Assembly: GCF_026723825.1 (NCBI RefSeq)
Contig: NZ_CP113519.1
Span: 3,534,001 to 3,598,000, forward strand
Direction of reading: 5' to 3'
From: Pseudomonas sp. GOM7
GTDB taxonomy: Bacteria; Pseudomonadota; Gammaproteobacteria; Pseudomonadales; Pseudomonadaceae
DNA: 64,000 nt
Within the stretch, counting starts at the first letter, position 1. Each line of letters starts with the position of its first letter. Positions 17,688-27,694 of this stretch are shown here, in pieces. The position numbers and the translations under genes were made by a program. Under the pieces are notes generated by a model. It saw only the letters and a list, made by a program, of their open reading frames with translations, made no database searches and had not been told where the DNA came from.

Positions 17688-18809
17688 TCACTGACAGGCC
17701 TCGGTCAGGTGGCGACCGATCTCGTCGAGGTCGTAAACCGCATCGGCCAGATCGGCCTTGACCACCGCCATCGGCATGCCATAGATCACGCAACTGGCCT
17801 CGTCCTGAGCCCAGACCTGACTGCCACTCTGCTTGAGCAGACGCGCGCCCTCGCGACCATCGGCACCCATGCCGGTGAGCACCACGGCCAGCACCTTGTC
17901 ATGGAAGGACTTGGCAGCCGAACCGAAGGTGATGTCGACGCAAGGCTTGTAGTTAAGACGCTCGTCACCTGGCAGGATTCTCACCGCGCCGCGGGCATCG
18001 ACCATCATCTGCTTGCCGCCTGGCGCCAGCAGCGCCAGGCCAGGGCGCATGATGTCGCCATCCTCGGCCTCCTTGACCTGGATCCGGCACAGCTTGTCCA
18101 GGCGCTCGGCGAAGGCCTTGGTGAAGGCCGCCGGCATGTGCTGGATCAGCACGATGGGGGCCGGAAAATTGGCGGGCAATTGAGTCAGCACCCGCTGCAG
18201 GGCCACCGGCCCGCCGGTGGAGGTGCCAATGGCCACCAGCCTGTAGGCCTTGCGCTTGGGCGCAGCAGAATGCCCACCAGTTGCCGAGGTACGCACGGGC
18301 GCTGTGGGAGCCGGTGCCGGTACCGGCCGGGCAGGCGCGGCTGGGCGCGGCTGGGCCGGTGCGGGTGTAGCAACGGCTGTCGGCGCCACGGCTGCGGAGC
18401 TGAAACGACGATTGCTGCGCGCGATGGTGTGCACCTTCTCGCAGAGCATCTGCTGAACCTTCTGCGGGTTGCGCGAGATGTCCTCGAAATTCTTCGGCAA
18501 GAAGTCCACCGCCCCCGCATCCAGCGCATCGAGGGTGACCCGCGCGCCTTCATGAGTCAGCGAAGAGAACATCAACACCGGGGTCGGGCAACGCTGCATG
18601 ATGTTACGCACGGCCGTGATGCCATCCATCATCGGCATCTCGTAATCCATGGTAATCACGTCCGGCTTGAGAGCCAGCGCCTGATCGATCGCTTCACGCC
18701 CGTTGGTGGCCGTACCCACTACCTGAATGCTGGGGTCGGCGGACAGAATTTCCGTAACACGCCGGCGAAAGAAGCCGGAGTCGTCCACCACCAGAACCTT
18801 GACAGCCAT
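17688..18809 (-). CDS. cheB: CheB, chemoreceptor glutamate methylesterase
   Basis: A 373-residue protein. It has an N-terminal receiver domain ([18 protein letters not shown], phospho-acceptor Asp in [13 protein letters not shown], Lys in the last strand). An Ala/Pro-rich linker spans about residues 140-185. The C-terminal methylesterase domain has the catalytic Ser in [14 protein letters not shown] (about residue 195), then HMPAAFT and the late [10 protein letters not shown] with the catalytic Asp. It resets receptor methylation when phosphorylated by CheA. The linker is longer than in enteric CheB. Confidence 0.95.
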   Translation of the reverse strand: MAVKVLVVDDSGFFRRRVTEILSADPSIQVVGTATNGREAIDQALALKPDVITMDYEMPMMDGITAVRNIMQRCPTPVLMFSSLTHEGARVTLDALDAGAVDFLPKNFEDISRNPQKVQQMLCEKVHTIARSNRRFSSAAVAPTAVATPAPAQPRPAAPARPVPAPAPTAPVRTSATGGHSAAPKRKAYRLVAIGTSTGGPVALQRVLTQLPANFPAPIVLIQHMPAAFTKAFAERLDKLCRIQVKEAEDGDIMRPGLALLAPGGKQMMVDARGAVRILPGDERLNYKPCVDITFGSAAKSFHDKVLAVVLTGMGADGREGARLLKQSGSQVWAQDEASCVIYGMPMAVVKADLADAVYDLDEIGRHLTEACQ

Positions 18810-18852
18810 ACACTCTCCTAGACGACGCGGGCACGGCCCGCGCCGCGAACCA

Positions 18853-21117
18853 TCAGAAACGTCGAGCGTAGCGCTTGAGCATGCTCGGAACGTCGAGAAT
18901 CAACGCGATGCGGCCATCGCCCGTGATCGTGGCACCGGACATACCCGGGGTGCCCTGGAGCATCTTGCCCAGCGGCTTGATCACCACCTCTTCCTGGCCG
19001 ACCAACTGGTCGACGACGAAGCCGATGCGTTGGCTGCCCACGGTGAGGATCACCACATGGCCCTCACGCTGCTCCTCCTGGAACGCCTGCGGTACCAGCC
19101 AGCGCTTGAGGTAGAACAGTGGCAGAGCCTTGTCGCGCACGATCACCACTTCCTGACCGTCGACCACGTTGGTGCGCGACAGGTCGAGGTGGAAGATTTC
19201 GTTGACGTTGACCAGCGGGAAGGCGAAGGCCTGGTTGTCCAGCATGACCATCAGCGTCGGCATGATCGCCAGGGTCAGCGGCACCTTGATGATGATCTTC
19301 GAGCCCTGGCCCTTCTGCGAGAACACGTTGACCGTGCCGTTGAGCTGGGAAATCTTGGTCTTGACCACGTCCATGCCGACACCACGGCCGGACACGTCGG
19401 AGATCTCGGTCTTGGTCGAGAACCCCGGGGCGAAGATCAGGTTGTAGCACTCGAACTCGTTGAGGCGATCGGCCGCATCCTTGTCCAGCAGCCCTTTCTC
19501 CACGGCCTTGGCACGCAGAATGTCGGCATCCATGCCCTTGCCGTCATCGGTGATCGACAACAGGATGTGGTCGCCTTCCTGCTCGGCCGACAGCACCACG
19601 CGACCAGCACGGGCCTTGCCCGCCTTCTCGCGCTCTTCCGGGGTTTCCACGCCATGGTCGACAGCGTTGCGCACCAAGTGCACCAGCGGGTCGGCCAGGG
19701 CCTCGACCAGGTTCTTGTCGAGGTCGGTTTCCTCGCCTACCAGCTCGAGGTTGATTTCCTTCTTCAGGTTACGCGCCAAGTCGCGCACCAGGCGCGGGAA
19801 GCGGCCGAACACCTTCTTGATCGGCTGCATGCGGGTCTTCATCACCGAGGTCTGCAGATCCGCCGTGACCACATCGAGGTTGGACACCGCCTTGGACATG
19901 GCCTCGTCGCCACTGTTGAGCCCCAGGCGCACCAGGCGGTTACGCACCAGCACCAGTTCGCCGACCATGTTCATGATCTCGTCCAGGCGCGCGGTATCGA
20001 CCCGCACGGTGGTTTCGGCCTCACTGGCGGGTTTCTCGGCAGCAGCGGGCGCTGCCGACGCACGAGCAGCGGCGGGCTCACTCTTGGCGGCGGGCTCGAC
20101 CTTGGCAGCAGGCTTGGCCACGGGCGCCACAGGCGTTATCGGGGCAGGCTTGGCCGGTTCTGGCTTGCTTGCCGCAGGAGCAGGCGCCGATACGGGGGGC
20201 GGCACGAACTTGCCCTTGCCATGCAGCTCGTCGAGTAGCGACTCGAATTCACTGTCGGTGATCTCGTCGCTGGCTGGGGCTGCCGGCACAGCCTCGCTGG
20301 CCGGAGCCGCAGAACCACTGGCCGGTGCGGCTGGCGCAGCGAACTGCCCCTTGCCGTGCAACTGATCGAGCAGTGCCTCGAACTCGTCGTCGGTGATTTC
20401 ATCACCGGCAGGCTCGTTTGCTGGCGCACTGGCAGCCGCGGCGGCTGGCGCAGTTGCGGCTGCCGGTGCGGAGAACTGGCCCTTGCCGTGCAACTGATCG
20501 AGCAGCGACTCGAACTCGTCGTCGGTGATTTCATCGCTGGCACTCGAGGCGGCTGCCGGCGACTCGGCAGCCGCCTCCTCGCCCAGGGCATCGAGCAACT
20601 GGGCGAACTCGCTGTCGGTGATATCGGAAGAGGCCGGCGCCGCTGCGACAGGCTCGGGCTCGGGTTCCGGCTCAGGTTGCGTCACCTCTTCGACGGCAGC
20701 AGCGGGGCCGGCCGCCTGCTCGGCACCGGCTGGCTCGGCCAGGCGTGCCAGTGCCGCCAACAGCTCGGGCGAGGCCGGGGTCAGCTCGGTACGCTCACGT
20801 ACCTGGTTGAACATGCCGTTGACCGCATCCAGCGCAGCCAGCACCACGTCCATCAGCTCGGCATCGACGCGGCGCTCGCCCTTGCGCATGATGTCGAAAA
20901 CGTTCTCGGCAATGTGGCAGCACTCCACCAGCTCATGGAGCTGGAGGAAGCCCGCGCCACCCTTGACGGTGTGGAAGCCACGGAAGATGGCATTGAGCAG
21001 GCTCATGTCATCCGGTCGACTTTCCAGTTCGACCAACTGCTCGGACAACTGCTCGAGAATCTCTCCGGCCTCTACCAGGAAGTCCTGGAGAATCTCTTCA
21101 TCGGCGCCGAAGCTCAT
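18853..21117 (-). CDS. cheA: CheA, chemotaxis histidine kinase with repeated linker motif
   Basis: A 754-residue kinase. P1 has the phosphorylated His49 ([10 protein letters not shown]). P3 dimerisation begins near 395 ([23 protein letters not shown]). The P4 catalytic N-box is [14 protein letters not shown] and its G-box DDGKGMD. P5 is a CheW-like domain at the C-terminus. The region between P1 and P3 has no clear P2. Instead it holds four copies of an acidic motif, D-I-T-D/S-x-E-F-x-x-L-L-D-x-L (residues 165, 195, 239 and 284), the last three followed by HGKG(Q/K)F, separated by Ala/Pro linkers. It phosphorylates CheY and CheB. Confidence 0.95.
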   Translation of the reverse strand: MSFGADEEILQDFLVEAGEILEQLSEQLVELESRPDDMSLLNAIFRGFHTVKGGAGFLQLHELVECCHIAENVFDIMRKGERRVDAELMDVVLAALDAVNGMFNQVRERTELTPASPELLAALARLAEPAGAEQAAGPAAAVEEVTQPEPEPEPEPVAAAPASSDITDSEFAQLLDALGEEAAAESPAAASSASDEITDDEFESLLDQLHGKGQFSAPAAATAPAAAAASAPANEPAGDEITDDEFEALLDQLHGKGQFAAPAAPASGSAAPASEAVPAAPASDEITDSEFESLLDELHGKGKFVPPPVSAPAPAASKPEPAKPAPITPVAPVAKPAAKVEPAAKSEPAAARASAAPAAAEKPASEAETTVRVDTARLDEIMNMVGELVLVRNRLVRLGLNSGDEAMSKAVSNLDVVTADLQTSVMKTRMQPIKKVFGRFPRLVRDLARNLKKEINLELVGEETDLDKNLVEALADPLVHLVRNAVDHGVETPEEREKAGKARAGRVVLSAEQEGDHILLSITDDGKGMDADILRAKAVEKGLLDKDAADRLNEFECYNLIFAPGFSTKTEISDVSGRGVGMDVVKTKISQLNGTVNVFSQKGQGSKIIIKVPLTLAIMPTLMVMLDNQAFAFPLVNVNEIFHLDLSRTNVVDGQEVVIVRDKALPLFYLKRWLVPQAFQEEQREGHVVILTVGSQRIGFVVDQLVGQEEVVIKPLGKMLQGTPGMSGATITGDGRIALILDVPSMLKRYARRF
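20209..20625 (-). repeat. cheA: Four-copy coding repeat in the cheA linker
   Basis: This segment encodes residues about 165-303 of CheA. Each repeat is a predicted short amphipathic helix: [55 protein letters not shown] and [20 protein letters not shown]. The DNA of the repeats is similar too (for example GGTGATTTCATC near 20392 and 20526), so copy number could vary by slippage or recombination. Confidence 0.8.
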
Positions 21118-21128
21118 GGGGGTGCTCC

Positions 21129-21917
21129 TTAGAATCCAAGACTGGACAGCAGGTCGTCGACATCGTCCTGACTGGAGGCGACATCATCACGCTTATCGGC
21201 ATGAATCTGCGGACCTTCACCATGAGATGGCGCTTTCTGTTTCTGTTGTTCGGCACGCAGTACTTCGTGGTCATGCTCGATGCCGGCGAAGCGATCCACC
21301 GAGCTGGCCATCAGTACCAGCTTGAGCAGATTGCTCTCGACCTCGGTAACCAGTTGAGTGACACGCTTGATCACCTGACCAGTGAGATCCTGGTAGTCCT
21401 GCGCCAGCAGGATGTCGTTGAGATGGCTGGACAACTTGTTGCCATCACGCTCGCTACGCGCGAGGAACAACTCGATGCGCTTGGCCAGCTCACGGAAACC
21501 GTCGGCACCGATTTCACGGCGCATGAAGCGGCCCCACTCGGCACCCAGGCTCTGCGCTTCATCGGCCAGGTCATTGACCAGAGGCGCGCTCTGCTCGACC
21601 AGATCCATGGTGCGGTTGGCCGCCCGCTCGGTCATGGTGACCACGTAGTTCAGGCGCTCGGTGGCGTCGGCGATCTGCGACAGCTCCTTGGCATGCGGCA
21701 TGCGTGGATCGAGCTGGAAATTGACGATGGCATTGTGCAGTTCGCGGGTCAGCTTGCCGACTTCGTGATACAAGCCACGGTCACGAACCTTGTTCAGTTC
21801 GTTGATCAGTTGCACCGCATTGCCGAAATTGCCTCTTTCGAGGCTATCGACCAATTCGCGGGCATTTTTCTTCAGGGACGACTCGAGTTCGCCCAGTGTG
21901 GAATCATCGTGTTCCAT
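21129..21917 (-). CDS. cheZ: CheZ, CheY-P phosphatase
   Basis: A 262-residue mostly helical protein with a long four-helix bundle. The phosphatase signature DYQDLTGQVIKRV holds the catalytic Asp and Gln (DLTGQ). The C-terminus ends in an acidic CheY-binding helix (SSQDDVDDLLSSLGF). It dephosphorylates CheY-P. It lies 19 nt after cheY and 11 nt before cheA. Confidence 0.94.
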   Translation of the reverse strand: MEHDDSTLGELESSLKKNARELVDSLERGNFGNAVQLINELNKVRDRGLYHEVGKLTRELHNAIVNFQLDPRMPHAKELSQIADATERLNYVVTMTERAANRTMDLVEQSAPLVNDLADEAQSLGAEWGRFMRREIGADGFRELAKRIELFLARSERDGNKLSSHLNDILLAQDYQDLTGQVIKRVTQLVTEVESNLLKLVLMASSVDRFAGIEHDHEVLRAEQQKQKAPSHGEGPQIHADKRDDVASSQDDVDDLLSSLGF

Positions 21918-21936
21918 AGCACCCTCGCGGCCGACA

Positions 21937-22311
21937 TCAGCCGTTGACCCGCTCGAAGATCTTCTCGATCTTTTCCTTCAGCACCTGGGCGGTGAAGGGT
22001 TTGACCACGTAGCCGTTCACACCGGCCTGAGCGGCTTCGATGATCTGGTCACGCTTGGCCTCGGCCGTGACCATCAACACCGGCAGATGCTTGAGGCGCT
22101 CGTCGGCGCGCACCGCGCGCAGCAGGTCGATGCCGGTCATGCCGGGCATGTTCCAGTCGGTCACCAGAAAGTCGAAGCTGCCGCTTTGCAGCATGGGCAA
22201 CGCCGACGTACCGTCATCAGCCTCCGCCGTGTTGGTAAAGCCCAAATCACGCAAGAGGTTCTTGATGATCCGTCGCATCGTCGAGAAATCGTCAACGATG
22301 AGGATTTTCAT
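21937..22311 (-). CDS. cheY: CheY, flagellar switch response regulator
   Basis: A 124-residue single receiver domain: [20 protein letters not shown], acceptor Asp in [13 protein letters not shown], Thr in MVTAEA, and the Lys in YVVKPF. It binds FliM/FliN to reverse rotation. The start at 22311 gives the exact CheY length; the upstream in-frame ATG at 22362 would add 17 residues unlike the family. A 100-bp gap to fliA may carry its own promoter, but no clear sigma28 box was found there. Confidence 0.96.
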   Translation of the reverse strand: MKILIVDDFSTMRRIIKNLLRDLGFTNTAEADDGTSALPMLQSGSFDFLVTDWNMPGMTGIDLLRAVRADERLKHLPVLMVTAEAKRDQIIEAAQAGVNGYVVKPFTAQVLKEKIEKIFERVNG

Positions 22312-22411
22312 GTTCTTGTCCAAGTCGACCTCCGTACAGTCCCAAACGTATTGCGCTTGCAAATACGCCTTCTAATCGTGAAACCGGCCCAGCAATATCG
22401 TTGCTTCTGCC

Positions 22412-23158
22412 TCAACCCGCCCGCCATTCCATCAGGCGCGAGCGCAAACGCGCCGCACACTGACTATGAATCTGACTGACTCGCGACTCACTGACGCCAA
22501 GCACTTCACCGATTTCCTTCAGGTTCAGTTCTTCATCGTAATACAGCGCCAGCACCAGACGTTCACGCTCCGGCAAGCCGGCAATGGCGTTGGCCAAAGC
22601 CGCCTGGAAACGTTCATCTTCGAGATCCCGCGAAGGTTCGAGGTGGGTGTGCCCGGCTTCTTCATGCAACCCGCCGTGTTCGCCGTCCTGCAGCAGGTCG
22701 TCGAAACTGAACAGGCGGCTGCCCAAAGTGTCGCCAAGGATGCCGTAGTAATCTTCCAGACTCAATTGGAGTTCGGCCGCAACCTCGTGATCTTTAGCGT
22801 CTCGCCCCGTTCTGGCCTCCACGGCGCGGATCGCATCGCTGACCATGCGGCTGTTGCGGTGCACCGAACGCGGCGCCCAATCCCCCTTGCGCACCTCGTC
22901 GAGCATGGCGCCACGGATGCGAATACCGGCGAACGTCTCGAAACTGGCGCCCTTGCTGGAGTCGTATTTGCGTGAGGCTTCGAGCAGGCCGATCATGCCG
23001 GCCTGAATCAGGTCGTCGACCTGAACGCTGGACGGCAAGCGCGCCAACAGGTGATAGGCGATGCGCTTGACCAGCGGCGCGTAGCGCTCGATCAACTGAT
23101 ACTGGGAATCCTGCGCCTGAGCCTTGTTGTACATACGAAGTCCAGAGGCTGCTGTCAT
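22412..23158 (-). CDS. fliA: FliA, flagellar sigma factor (sigma28)
   Basis: A 248-residue sigma70-family protein: region 2 (APLVKRIAYHLLARLPSSVQVDDLIQAGMIGLLEA), FETFAGIRIRGAMLDEVRKGDWAPRSVHR, region 3, and region 4 with its HTH (LNLKEIGEVLGVSESRVSQIHSQ). It directs transcription of late flagellar genes such as fliC. The start MTAASGLRMYNKAQAQ at 23158 overlaps the fleN stop by ATGA. A longer frame upstream would lie inside fleN and is rejected. Confidence 0.96.
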   Translation of the reverse strand: MTAASGLRMYNKAQAQDSQYQLIERYAPLVKRIAYHLLARLPSSVQVDDLIQAGMIGLLEASRKYDSSKGASFETFAGIRIRGAMLDEVRKGDWAPRSVHRNSRMVSDAIRAVEARTGRDAKDHEVAAELQLSLEDYYGILGDTLGSRLFSFDDLLQDGEHGGLHEEAGHTHLEPSRDLEDERFQAALANAIAGLPERERLVLALYYDEELNLKEIGEVLGVSESRVSQIHSQCAARLRSRLMEWRAG

Positions 23159-23985
23159 ACGGCCGAATCTGCAGTCGGTTGTTTCACCAGGCGCTCGACG
23201 AAGAACTCCAGATGACCGCGCGGGTTGGCTGGCAAGGGCCAGGTGTCGACCTTCTGCGCGATCGCCTTGAACGCCAGCGCACACTTGGAGCGTGGAAAGG
23301 CCTCGTAGACGGCGCGTTGTTTCTGCACCGCCTTGCGTACGCATTCGTCGTAGGGCACGGCACCGACGTACTGCAAGGCGACATCGAGAAAACGATCCGT
23401 CACCTTGGTCAGCTTAGCAAAGAGATTGCGTCCTTCCTGCGGACTGTGCGCCATGTTGGCCAGAACGCGGAAACGGCTGATGCCATGGTCACGGTTGAGC
23501 AGCTTGATCAGGGCGTAGGCGTCGGTGATCGAGGTGGGCTCGTCGCACACGACGACGAGAATCTCCTGAGCCGCGCGAACGAAGCTGACCACCGCATCGC
23601 CGATGCCGGCAGCGGTATCGATCACCAGCACGTCGAGGTTCTCGCTGATGTCGCTGAAGGCCTGGATCAGGCCGGCATGCTGCATCGGTGACAGGTTGAC
23701 CATGCTCTGCGTACCGGACGCTGCCGGCACGATGCGGATGCCACCAGGCCCTTGCAGCAGCACTTCACGCAGCTCGCACTCACCGGCAATCACGTCGGCC
23801 AAGGTGCGCTTGGGGGTCAGTCCAAGCAACACGTCGACATTGGCCAGACCCAGGTCGGCGTCCATGAGCATGACTCGGCGACCGAGATCGGCCAGGGCCA
23901 TGGACAGATTCACCGACACGTTGGTCTTGCCGACGCCACCCTTGCCGCCGGTCACCGCGATCACCTGTACGGGATGCATACCCAT
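23155..23985 (-). CDS. fleN: FleN (FlhG), flagellar number regulator ATPase
   Basis: A 276-residue MinD/ParA-family ATPase: deviant Walker A GGKGGVGKTNVSVNLSMAL, DADLGLANVDVLLGL, and VLVIDTAAGIGDAV. Its C-terminal part includes RSKCALAFKAIAQKVDTWP. In Pseudomonas it binds FleQ and lowers its activity, keeping one polar flagellum. It sits between flhF and fliA, as expected. Confidence 0.95.
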   Translation of the reverse strand: MGMHPVQVIAVTGGKGGVGKTNVSVNLSMALADLGRRVMLMDADLGLANVDVLLGLTPKRTLADVIAGECELREVLLQGPGGIRIVPAASGTQSMVNLSPMQHAGLIQAFSDISENLDVLVIDTAAGIGDAVVSFVRAAQEILVVVCDEPTSITDAYALIKLLNRDHGISRFRVLANMAHSPQEGRNLFAKLTKVTDRFLDVALQYVGAVPYDECVRKAVQKQRAVYEAFPRSKCALAFKAIAQKVDTWPLPANPRGHLEFFVERLVKQPTADSAV

Positions 23986-24074
23986 GTTCTCTACACACCT
24001 TGTCTAACTTCGACTTGGCCTAGCGGCCGTTAGTCCCTGCGGAAAAAACGCAGGGCTTGCAACACTTTAGCGCG
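23986..24074. other. flhF-fleN spacer with hairpin
   Basis: An 89-bp spacer in an otherwise tight gene order. CCCTGCG and CGCAGGG (24035-24055 area) form a perfect 7-bp stem around a poly-A loop (GAAAAAA). There is no T-run on the minus strand, so this is a possible attenuator or RNA stability element rather than a full terminator. Confidence 0.35.
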
Positions 24075-25388
24075 TCAGCCGACTCGCCGCGCGGTTCCTT
24101 GATAAAGACCGGCGAACAATTGCGCCATGGCATCCTCGCTCGGCTCTTCGGCGGCTTGCAGACTCACGGCGCGGCTGACCAACTGATGGCTACGCGGCAC
24201 CTGCAGGTCATCCGGAATACGTGGCCCATCAGTGACATAGGCTACCGGCAGACGCTGGCCTATGGCCAGGCCCAAAACCTCGCCCAGGCTCGCCGCCTCG
24301 TCCAGCTTGGTCAGTATGCAGCCGGCAAGACCGCAGCGCTTATAACTATGGTAGGCCGCTTTCAGCACTTGGTTTTGACTGGTAGCAGCCAGAACCAGAT
24401 AATTTTTTGCCTTCAGCCCACGTGCGGCCAGGCTCTCGAGCTGCAGGCGCAGGGCCGGGTCATTGCTTGGCAGGCCGGCGGTATCGATCAGCACCACGCG
24501 TTTCTTCGCCACAGGCGCCAGGGCTTGCAGCAGAGACTGCCCTGGGTCGACCTGAGTCACCGAGACGCCAAGGATGCGCCCGAGGGTCTTGAGCTGCTCC
24601 TGCGCGCCGATGCGGTAACTGTCCATGCTCACCAGGGCGACCTGCTGGGCGCCATGCTTGAGCACGTAGCGCGCCGCCAGCTTGGCCAGCGTGGTGGTCT
24701 TGCCCATGCCGGCAGGGCCGACCAGGGCGATCACTCCGCCCTCTTCCAACGGCTCGACCTTGGGCGTCTTGATCGCATGGGCCAGGTGCGCCAGCATCAT
24801 GCGCCAGGCCTGGCGCGGCTCGTTGATGGTGTTCACGCGCTCGAGCAGCAGTTGCGCCAGGTCGGCCGACAAGCCCATGCGTTGCAGGCGGCGCCACAGA
24901 TTGGCCTGCTGCGGACGACGGTTCTGCATCTGCCCCCAGGCGATGCTGCCCAACTGCACTTCGATCAGCTCACGCAGGCCGTGCAGCTCGAAGCGCATGG
25001 CGTCCAGCGCGCGCGGATCGACACTCGGGACGGGGGCAGGCTTCTCTGCCACCGGGCGCTGCGGTTTGACCGGAGTGACCGGCAATTCCGGCGCCACCAG
25101 CGAATCATTGGCAAAAAGTTGACGGTCTTTCAGGGCATCCTCTTCGGCACGGGTGGCCAGTTCGGCCTGGGCGTTGGCGATGCGTGCCTGGGTCTTGCGC
25201 AGCTCGGCCTCCAGGGCCGGGTTCGGCCGCACCGGCGTGGGCGCAACCTGATAGTCCAGCGCAGCGGTCAGCTCGACGCCACCGGCCACGCGACGGTTGC
25301 CGATGATGGCAGCGTCGGCGCCCAGCTCATCGCGCACCAGTTTCATGGCGGTTCGCATATCGGCAGCGAAGAAGCGTTTGACCTGCAT
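24075..25388 (-). CDS. flhF: FlhF, SRP-type GTPase for polar flagellar placement
   Basis: A 437-residue protein. It has an N-terminal B domain (MQVKRFFAADMRTAMKLVRDELGADAAIIGNRRVAGGVEL), a helical N domain, and an SRP-type GTPase domain with P-loop GPAGMGKTTTLAKLAARY (about residue 223), DSYRIGAQEQLKTLGRILG, DTAGLPSNDP and TKLDEAASLGEVLGL. It recruits the earliest flagellar parts to the pole. It lies 11 nt after flhA and is probably cotranscribed with it. Confidence 0.96.
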   Translation of the reverse strand: MQVKRFFAADMRTAMKLVRDELGADAAIIGNRRVAGGVELTAALDYQVAPTPVRPNPALEAELRKTQARIANAQAELATRAEEDALKDRQLFANDSLVAPELPVTPVKPQRPVAEKPAPVPSVDPRALDAMRFELHGLRELIEVQLGSIAWGQMQNRRPQQANLWRRLQRMGLSADLAQLLLERVNTINEPRQAWRMMLAHLAHAIKTPKVEPLEEGGVIALVGPAGMGKTTTLAKLAARYVLKHGAQQVALVSMDSYRIGAQEQLKTLGRILGVSVTQVDPGQSLLQALAPVAKKRVVLIDTAGLPSNDPALRLQLESLAARGLKAKNYLVLAATSQNQVLKAAYHSYKRCGLAGCILTKLDEAASLGEVLGLAIGQRLPVAYVTDGPRIPDDLQVPRSHQLVSRAVSLQAAEEPSEDAMAQLFAGLYQGTARRVG

Positions 25389-25399
25389 GACCCTTTACC

Positions 25400-27529
25400 T
25401 CAGTTCTGGCCCACAGTGGCGACTATGGTGACCTGCTTGTTGTCCGGAATTTCCTGATAAGCCAGCACGTGGATGCTGGGTACTGCCAGCCGCGCGAAGC
25501 GCGACAGCATCGCCCGGATCGGGCCGGCCACCAGCAGGATCACCGGTTTGCCGAGCATTTCCTGGCGCTGCGCCGCATCCACCAGGGAACGCTGCAGCTT
25601 GTCGGCCATGCCAGGTTCGAGGAGGATGCCATCCTCACTGCCCTGACCGGCCTTCTGCATACTGTTCAGCAATATCTGTTCCAACCTGGGCTCGAGGGTG
25701 ATCACAGGCAGCTCGGGCTCAAGCCCGACGATGCCTTGGACGATTGCGCGGGCCAGCGAGACGCGCACTGCCGCCACCATCGCGGCGGGATCTTGACTCT
25801 TCGGTGCGACGTTGGCGATGGCCTCGGCGATGGTGCGGATATCCCGTACCGGCACCTGTTCCTGCAGCAGCGCCTGCAGCACCTTGAGCAGCGTGGACAG
25901 CGACACCAGCCCCGGCACCAGCTCTTCGGCCAGCTTCGGCGAGCTCTTGGCCAGCAGTTGCATGAGCTGTTGCACTTCCTCGTGGCCCAGCAGCTCGTGG
26001 GCATGTTTGTGCAGGATCTGGTTGAGGTGAGTGGCGACCACAGTGCTGGCATCGACCACGGTGTAGCCGAGCGACTGCGCCTGGTCACGCTGGCTGGGGT
26101 CGATCCATACCGCCTCCAGACCGAATGCCGGATCCTTGGCGGCAACGCCATTGAGCGGACCGAACACCTGCCCTGGGTTGATCGCCAGTTCGCGATCCGG
26201 GTAGACCTCGGCTTCGGCGACGCTGACGCCCATCAGGGTCAGACGGTAGGCGTTGGGCGCCAGGTCGAGGTTGTCGCGGATATGCACCGAGGGCATGAGA
26301 AAGCCCATCTCCTGCGACAGCTTCTTGCGAACCCCCTTGATCCGCGCCAGCAACTGCCCGCCCTGGTTGCGGTCGACCAGCGGGATCAGGCGGTAGCCCA
26401 CCTCCAGGCCAACCATATCCACCGGGGTGACGTCATCCCAGCCCAGCTCCTTGACCTCCTGGGCCTTCTGCGCCGGCAGCAGTTCCTGCTGACGCTGCAC
26501 TTCCTTGACTTCCTCTTCCTTGACCTTGCGGTTCTTGTGCGCAATCCAGTAGGCGCCGCCTGCCGCTACCAGGCCCAGGCTGATGAAGGAAAAGTGCGGC
26601 ATGCCCGGCACCAGGCCCATGGCGATGAGGATGGCCGCAGCCACCGCCAGCGCCTTGGGCGAGGCGAACATCTGCCGATTGACCTGCGCGCCCATGTCTT
26701 CGGAGGTGGAGACGCGGGTCACCATCACTGCGGCGGCGGTGGACAGCAGCAGCGAGGGGATCTGCGCCACCAGGCCGTCACCGATGGTCAGCAGGGTATA
26801 GACCTTGCCCGCTTCGGCGAACGGCAGGCTGTGCTGCAAGACACCGATGGCGATACCGCCGATGAGGTTGATGAAGAGGATCAGCAGGCCGGCGATGGCA
26901 TCGCCACGGACGAACTTGCTGGCACCGTCCATGGAGCCGTAGAAGTCGGCCTCCTGGGCTACCTCGCTACGACGTTTCTTGGCTTCGACCTGGTCGATCA
27001 GGCCGGCGTTGAGGTCGGCGTCGATGGCCATCTGCTTGCCGGGCATGGCGTCGAGGGTGAAGCGCGCACTGACTTCGGAGATACGCCCGGCACCCTTGGT
27101 GACCACCACGAAGTTGATGATCATGAGGATGGCGAAGACCACGATACCAACCACGTAGTTGCCGCCGATCACCACCTCGCCGAAGGCCTGGATCACCTGC
27201 CCCGCCGCGCCATGCCCCTCGTGGCCGTTGAGCAGCACCACCCGGGTCGAGGCCACGTTCAGCGCCAGGCGCAGCAGCGTGGCGGCCAGCAGGATGGTGG
27301 GAAACACGGCGAAATCCAGCGGCCGCAGCGCATAGATACTGACCAACAGCACCACGATCGAGAGCGCGATACTGAAGGTGAACAGCACGTCGAGCAGAAA
27401 TGCCGGCACCGGCAGCATCACCATGCCGAGCATCACCAGCAGCAGCAATGGAATACCCAGGTTGCCCTGGCGCAGCCCCGCCAGGTTGCTGCGAACATCA
27501 CCGATGATTTGTGCGCGATCTACTGCCAC
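25400..27529 (-). CDS. flhA: FlhA, flagellar export gate protein
   Basis: A 709-residue protein. Eight N-terminal transmembrane segments include the FHIPEP block (FTLDAMPGKQMAIDADLNAGLIDQ). A large C-terminal cytoplasmic domain docks export chaperones (KGVRKKLSQEMGFLMPSVHIRDN...ILHKHAHELLGHEEVQ). Its length is as expected. It is the first gene after a sigma54-type promoter. Confidence 0.96.
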   Translation of the reverse strand: MAVDRAQIIGDVRSNLAGLRQGNLGIPLLLLVMLGMVMLPVPAFLLDVLFTFSIALSIVVLLVSIYALRPLDFAVFPTILLAATLLRLALNVASTRVVLLNGHEGHGAAGQVIQAFGEVVIGGNYVVGIVVFAILMIINFVVVTKGAGRISEVSARFTLDAMPGKQMAIDADLNAGLIDQVEAKKRRSEVAQEADFYGSMDGASKFVRGDAIAGLLILFINLIGGIAIGVLQHSLPFAEAGKVYTLLTIGDGLVAQIPSLLLSTAAAVMVTRVSTSEDMGAQVNRQMFASPKALAVAAAILIAMGLVPGMPHFSFISLGLVAAGGAYWIAHKNRKVKEEEVKEVQRQQELLPAQKAQEVKELGWDDVTPVDMVGLEVGYRLIPLVDRNQGGQLLARIKGVRKKLSQEMGFLMPSVHIRDNLDLAPNAYRLTLMGVSVAEAEVYPDRELAINPGQVFGPLNGVAAKDPAFGLEAVWIDPSQRDQAQSLGYTVVDASTVVATHLNQILHKHAHELLGHEEVQQLMQLLAKSSPKLAEELVPGLVSLSTLLKVLQALLQEQVPVRDIRTIAEAIANVAPKSQDPAAMVAAVRVSLARAIVQGIVGLEPELPVITLEPRLEQILLNSMQKAGQGSEDGILLEPGMADKLQRSLVDAAQRQEMLGKPVILLVAGPIRAMLSRFARLAVPSIHVLAYQEIPDNKQVTIVATVGQN

Positions 27530-27586
27530 TTGCCTACCCCAGCCGAATCAAACTTTTGACGCGAAACTGCGTCCTGATTGGCTAAG

Positions 27587-27602
27587 GGCAAGAAGTGTTC
27601 CA
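27587..27602 (-). promoter_or_regulatory. flhA: Sigma54 (RpoN) promoter for flhA
   Basis: The minus strand reads TGGAACACTTCTTGCC, with GG and GC elements correctly spaced (TGGnnC-N5-TTGC), 58 bp before the flhA start. FleQ-dependent sigma54 control of flhA is known in Pseudomonas. A dispersed repeat starts 6 bp beyond the -24 side. Confidence 0.75.
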
Positions 27603-27607
27603 GAAAA

Positions 27608-27690
27608 GCAGCTACAAGTTGCAAGCCTCAAGCTGCAAGCAAGAAAGAGCAAAAGCGCCCGCCCTCAAAGCGGGTCTTGCTTGCAGCTTG
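27608..27690. repeat. Dispersed repeat plus terminator hairpin between flhA and flhB
   Basis: A 35-bp sequence beginning CAGCTACAAGTTGCAAGC (27609-27643) also occurs near 44290 with two differences. Its end CAAGCTGCAAGCAAG (27629-27643) is perfectly inverted at 27676-27690. Between the arms, on the minus strand, CCCGC pairs with GCGGG and is followed by CGCTTTTGC. The nested structure probably terminates the fliL-flhB transcript just after the flhB stop. Confidence 0.65.
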
Positions 27691-27694
27691 CGGC

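Noticed and set aside
16100..17761. A 553-codon plus-strand frame across motD and motC
   Set aside because: It spans two real, motif-bearing genes on the other strand; composition is antisense-like.
22312..22411. Sigma28 promoter before cheY
   Set aside because: ATATCGTT on the plus view partly matches the -10, but the -35 position does not match TAAAGTTT, so it is not listed.
23159..23344. N-terminal extension of FliA by 62 residues
   Set aside because: The extra codons lie inside fleN and are out of family length; ATG 23158 gives the normal protein with an ATGA overlap.
25469..27559. A 696-codon plus-strand open frame opposite flhA
   Set aside because: It is the mirror of FlhA in high-GC DNA, with a His/Gln/Asp-rich composition typical of antisense frames. 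No ribosome binding site or known motif.
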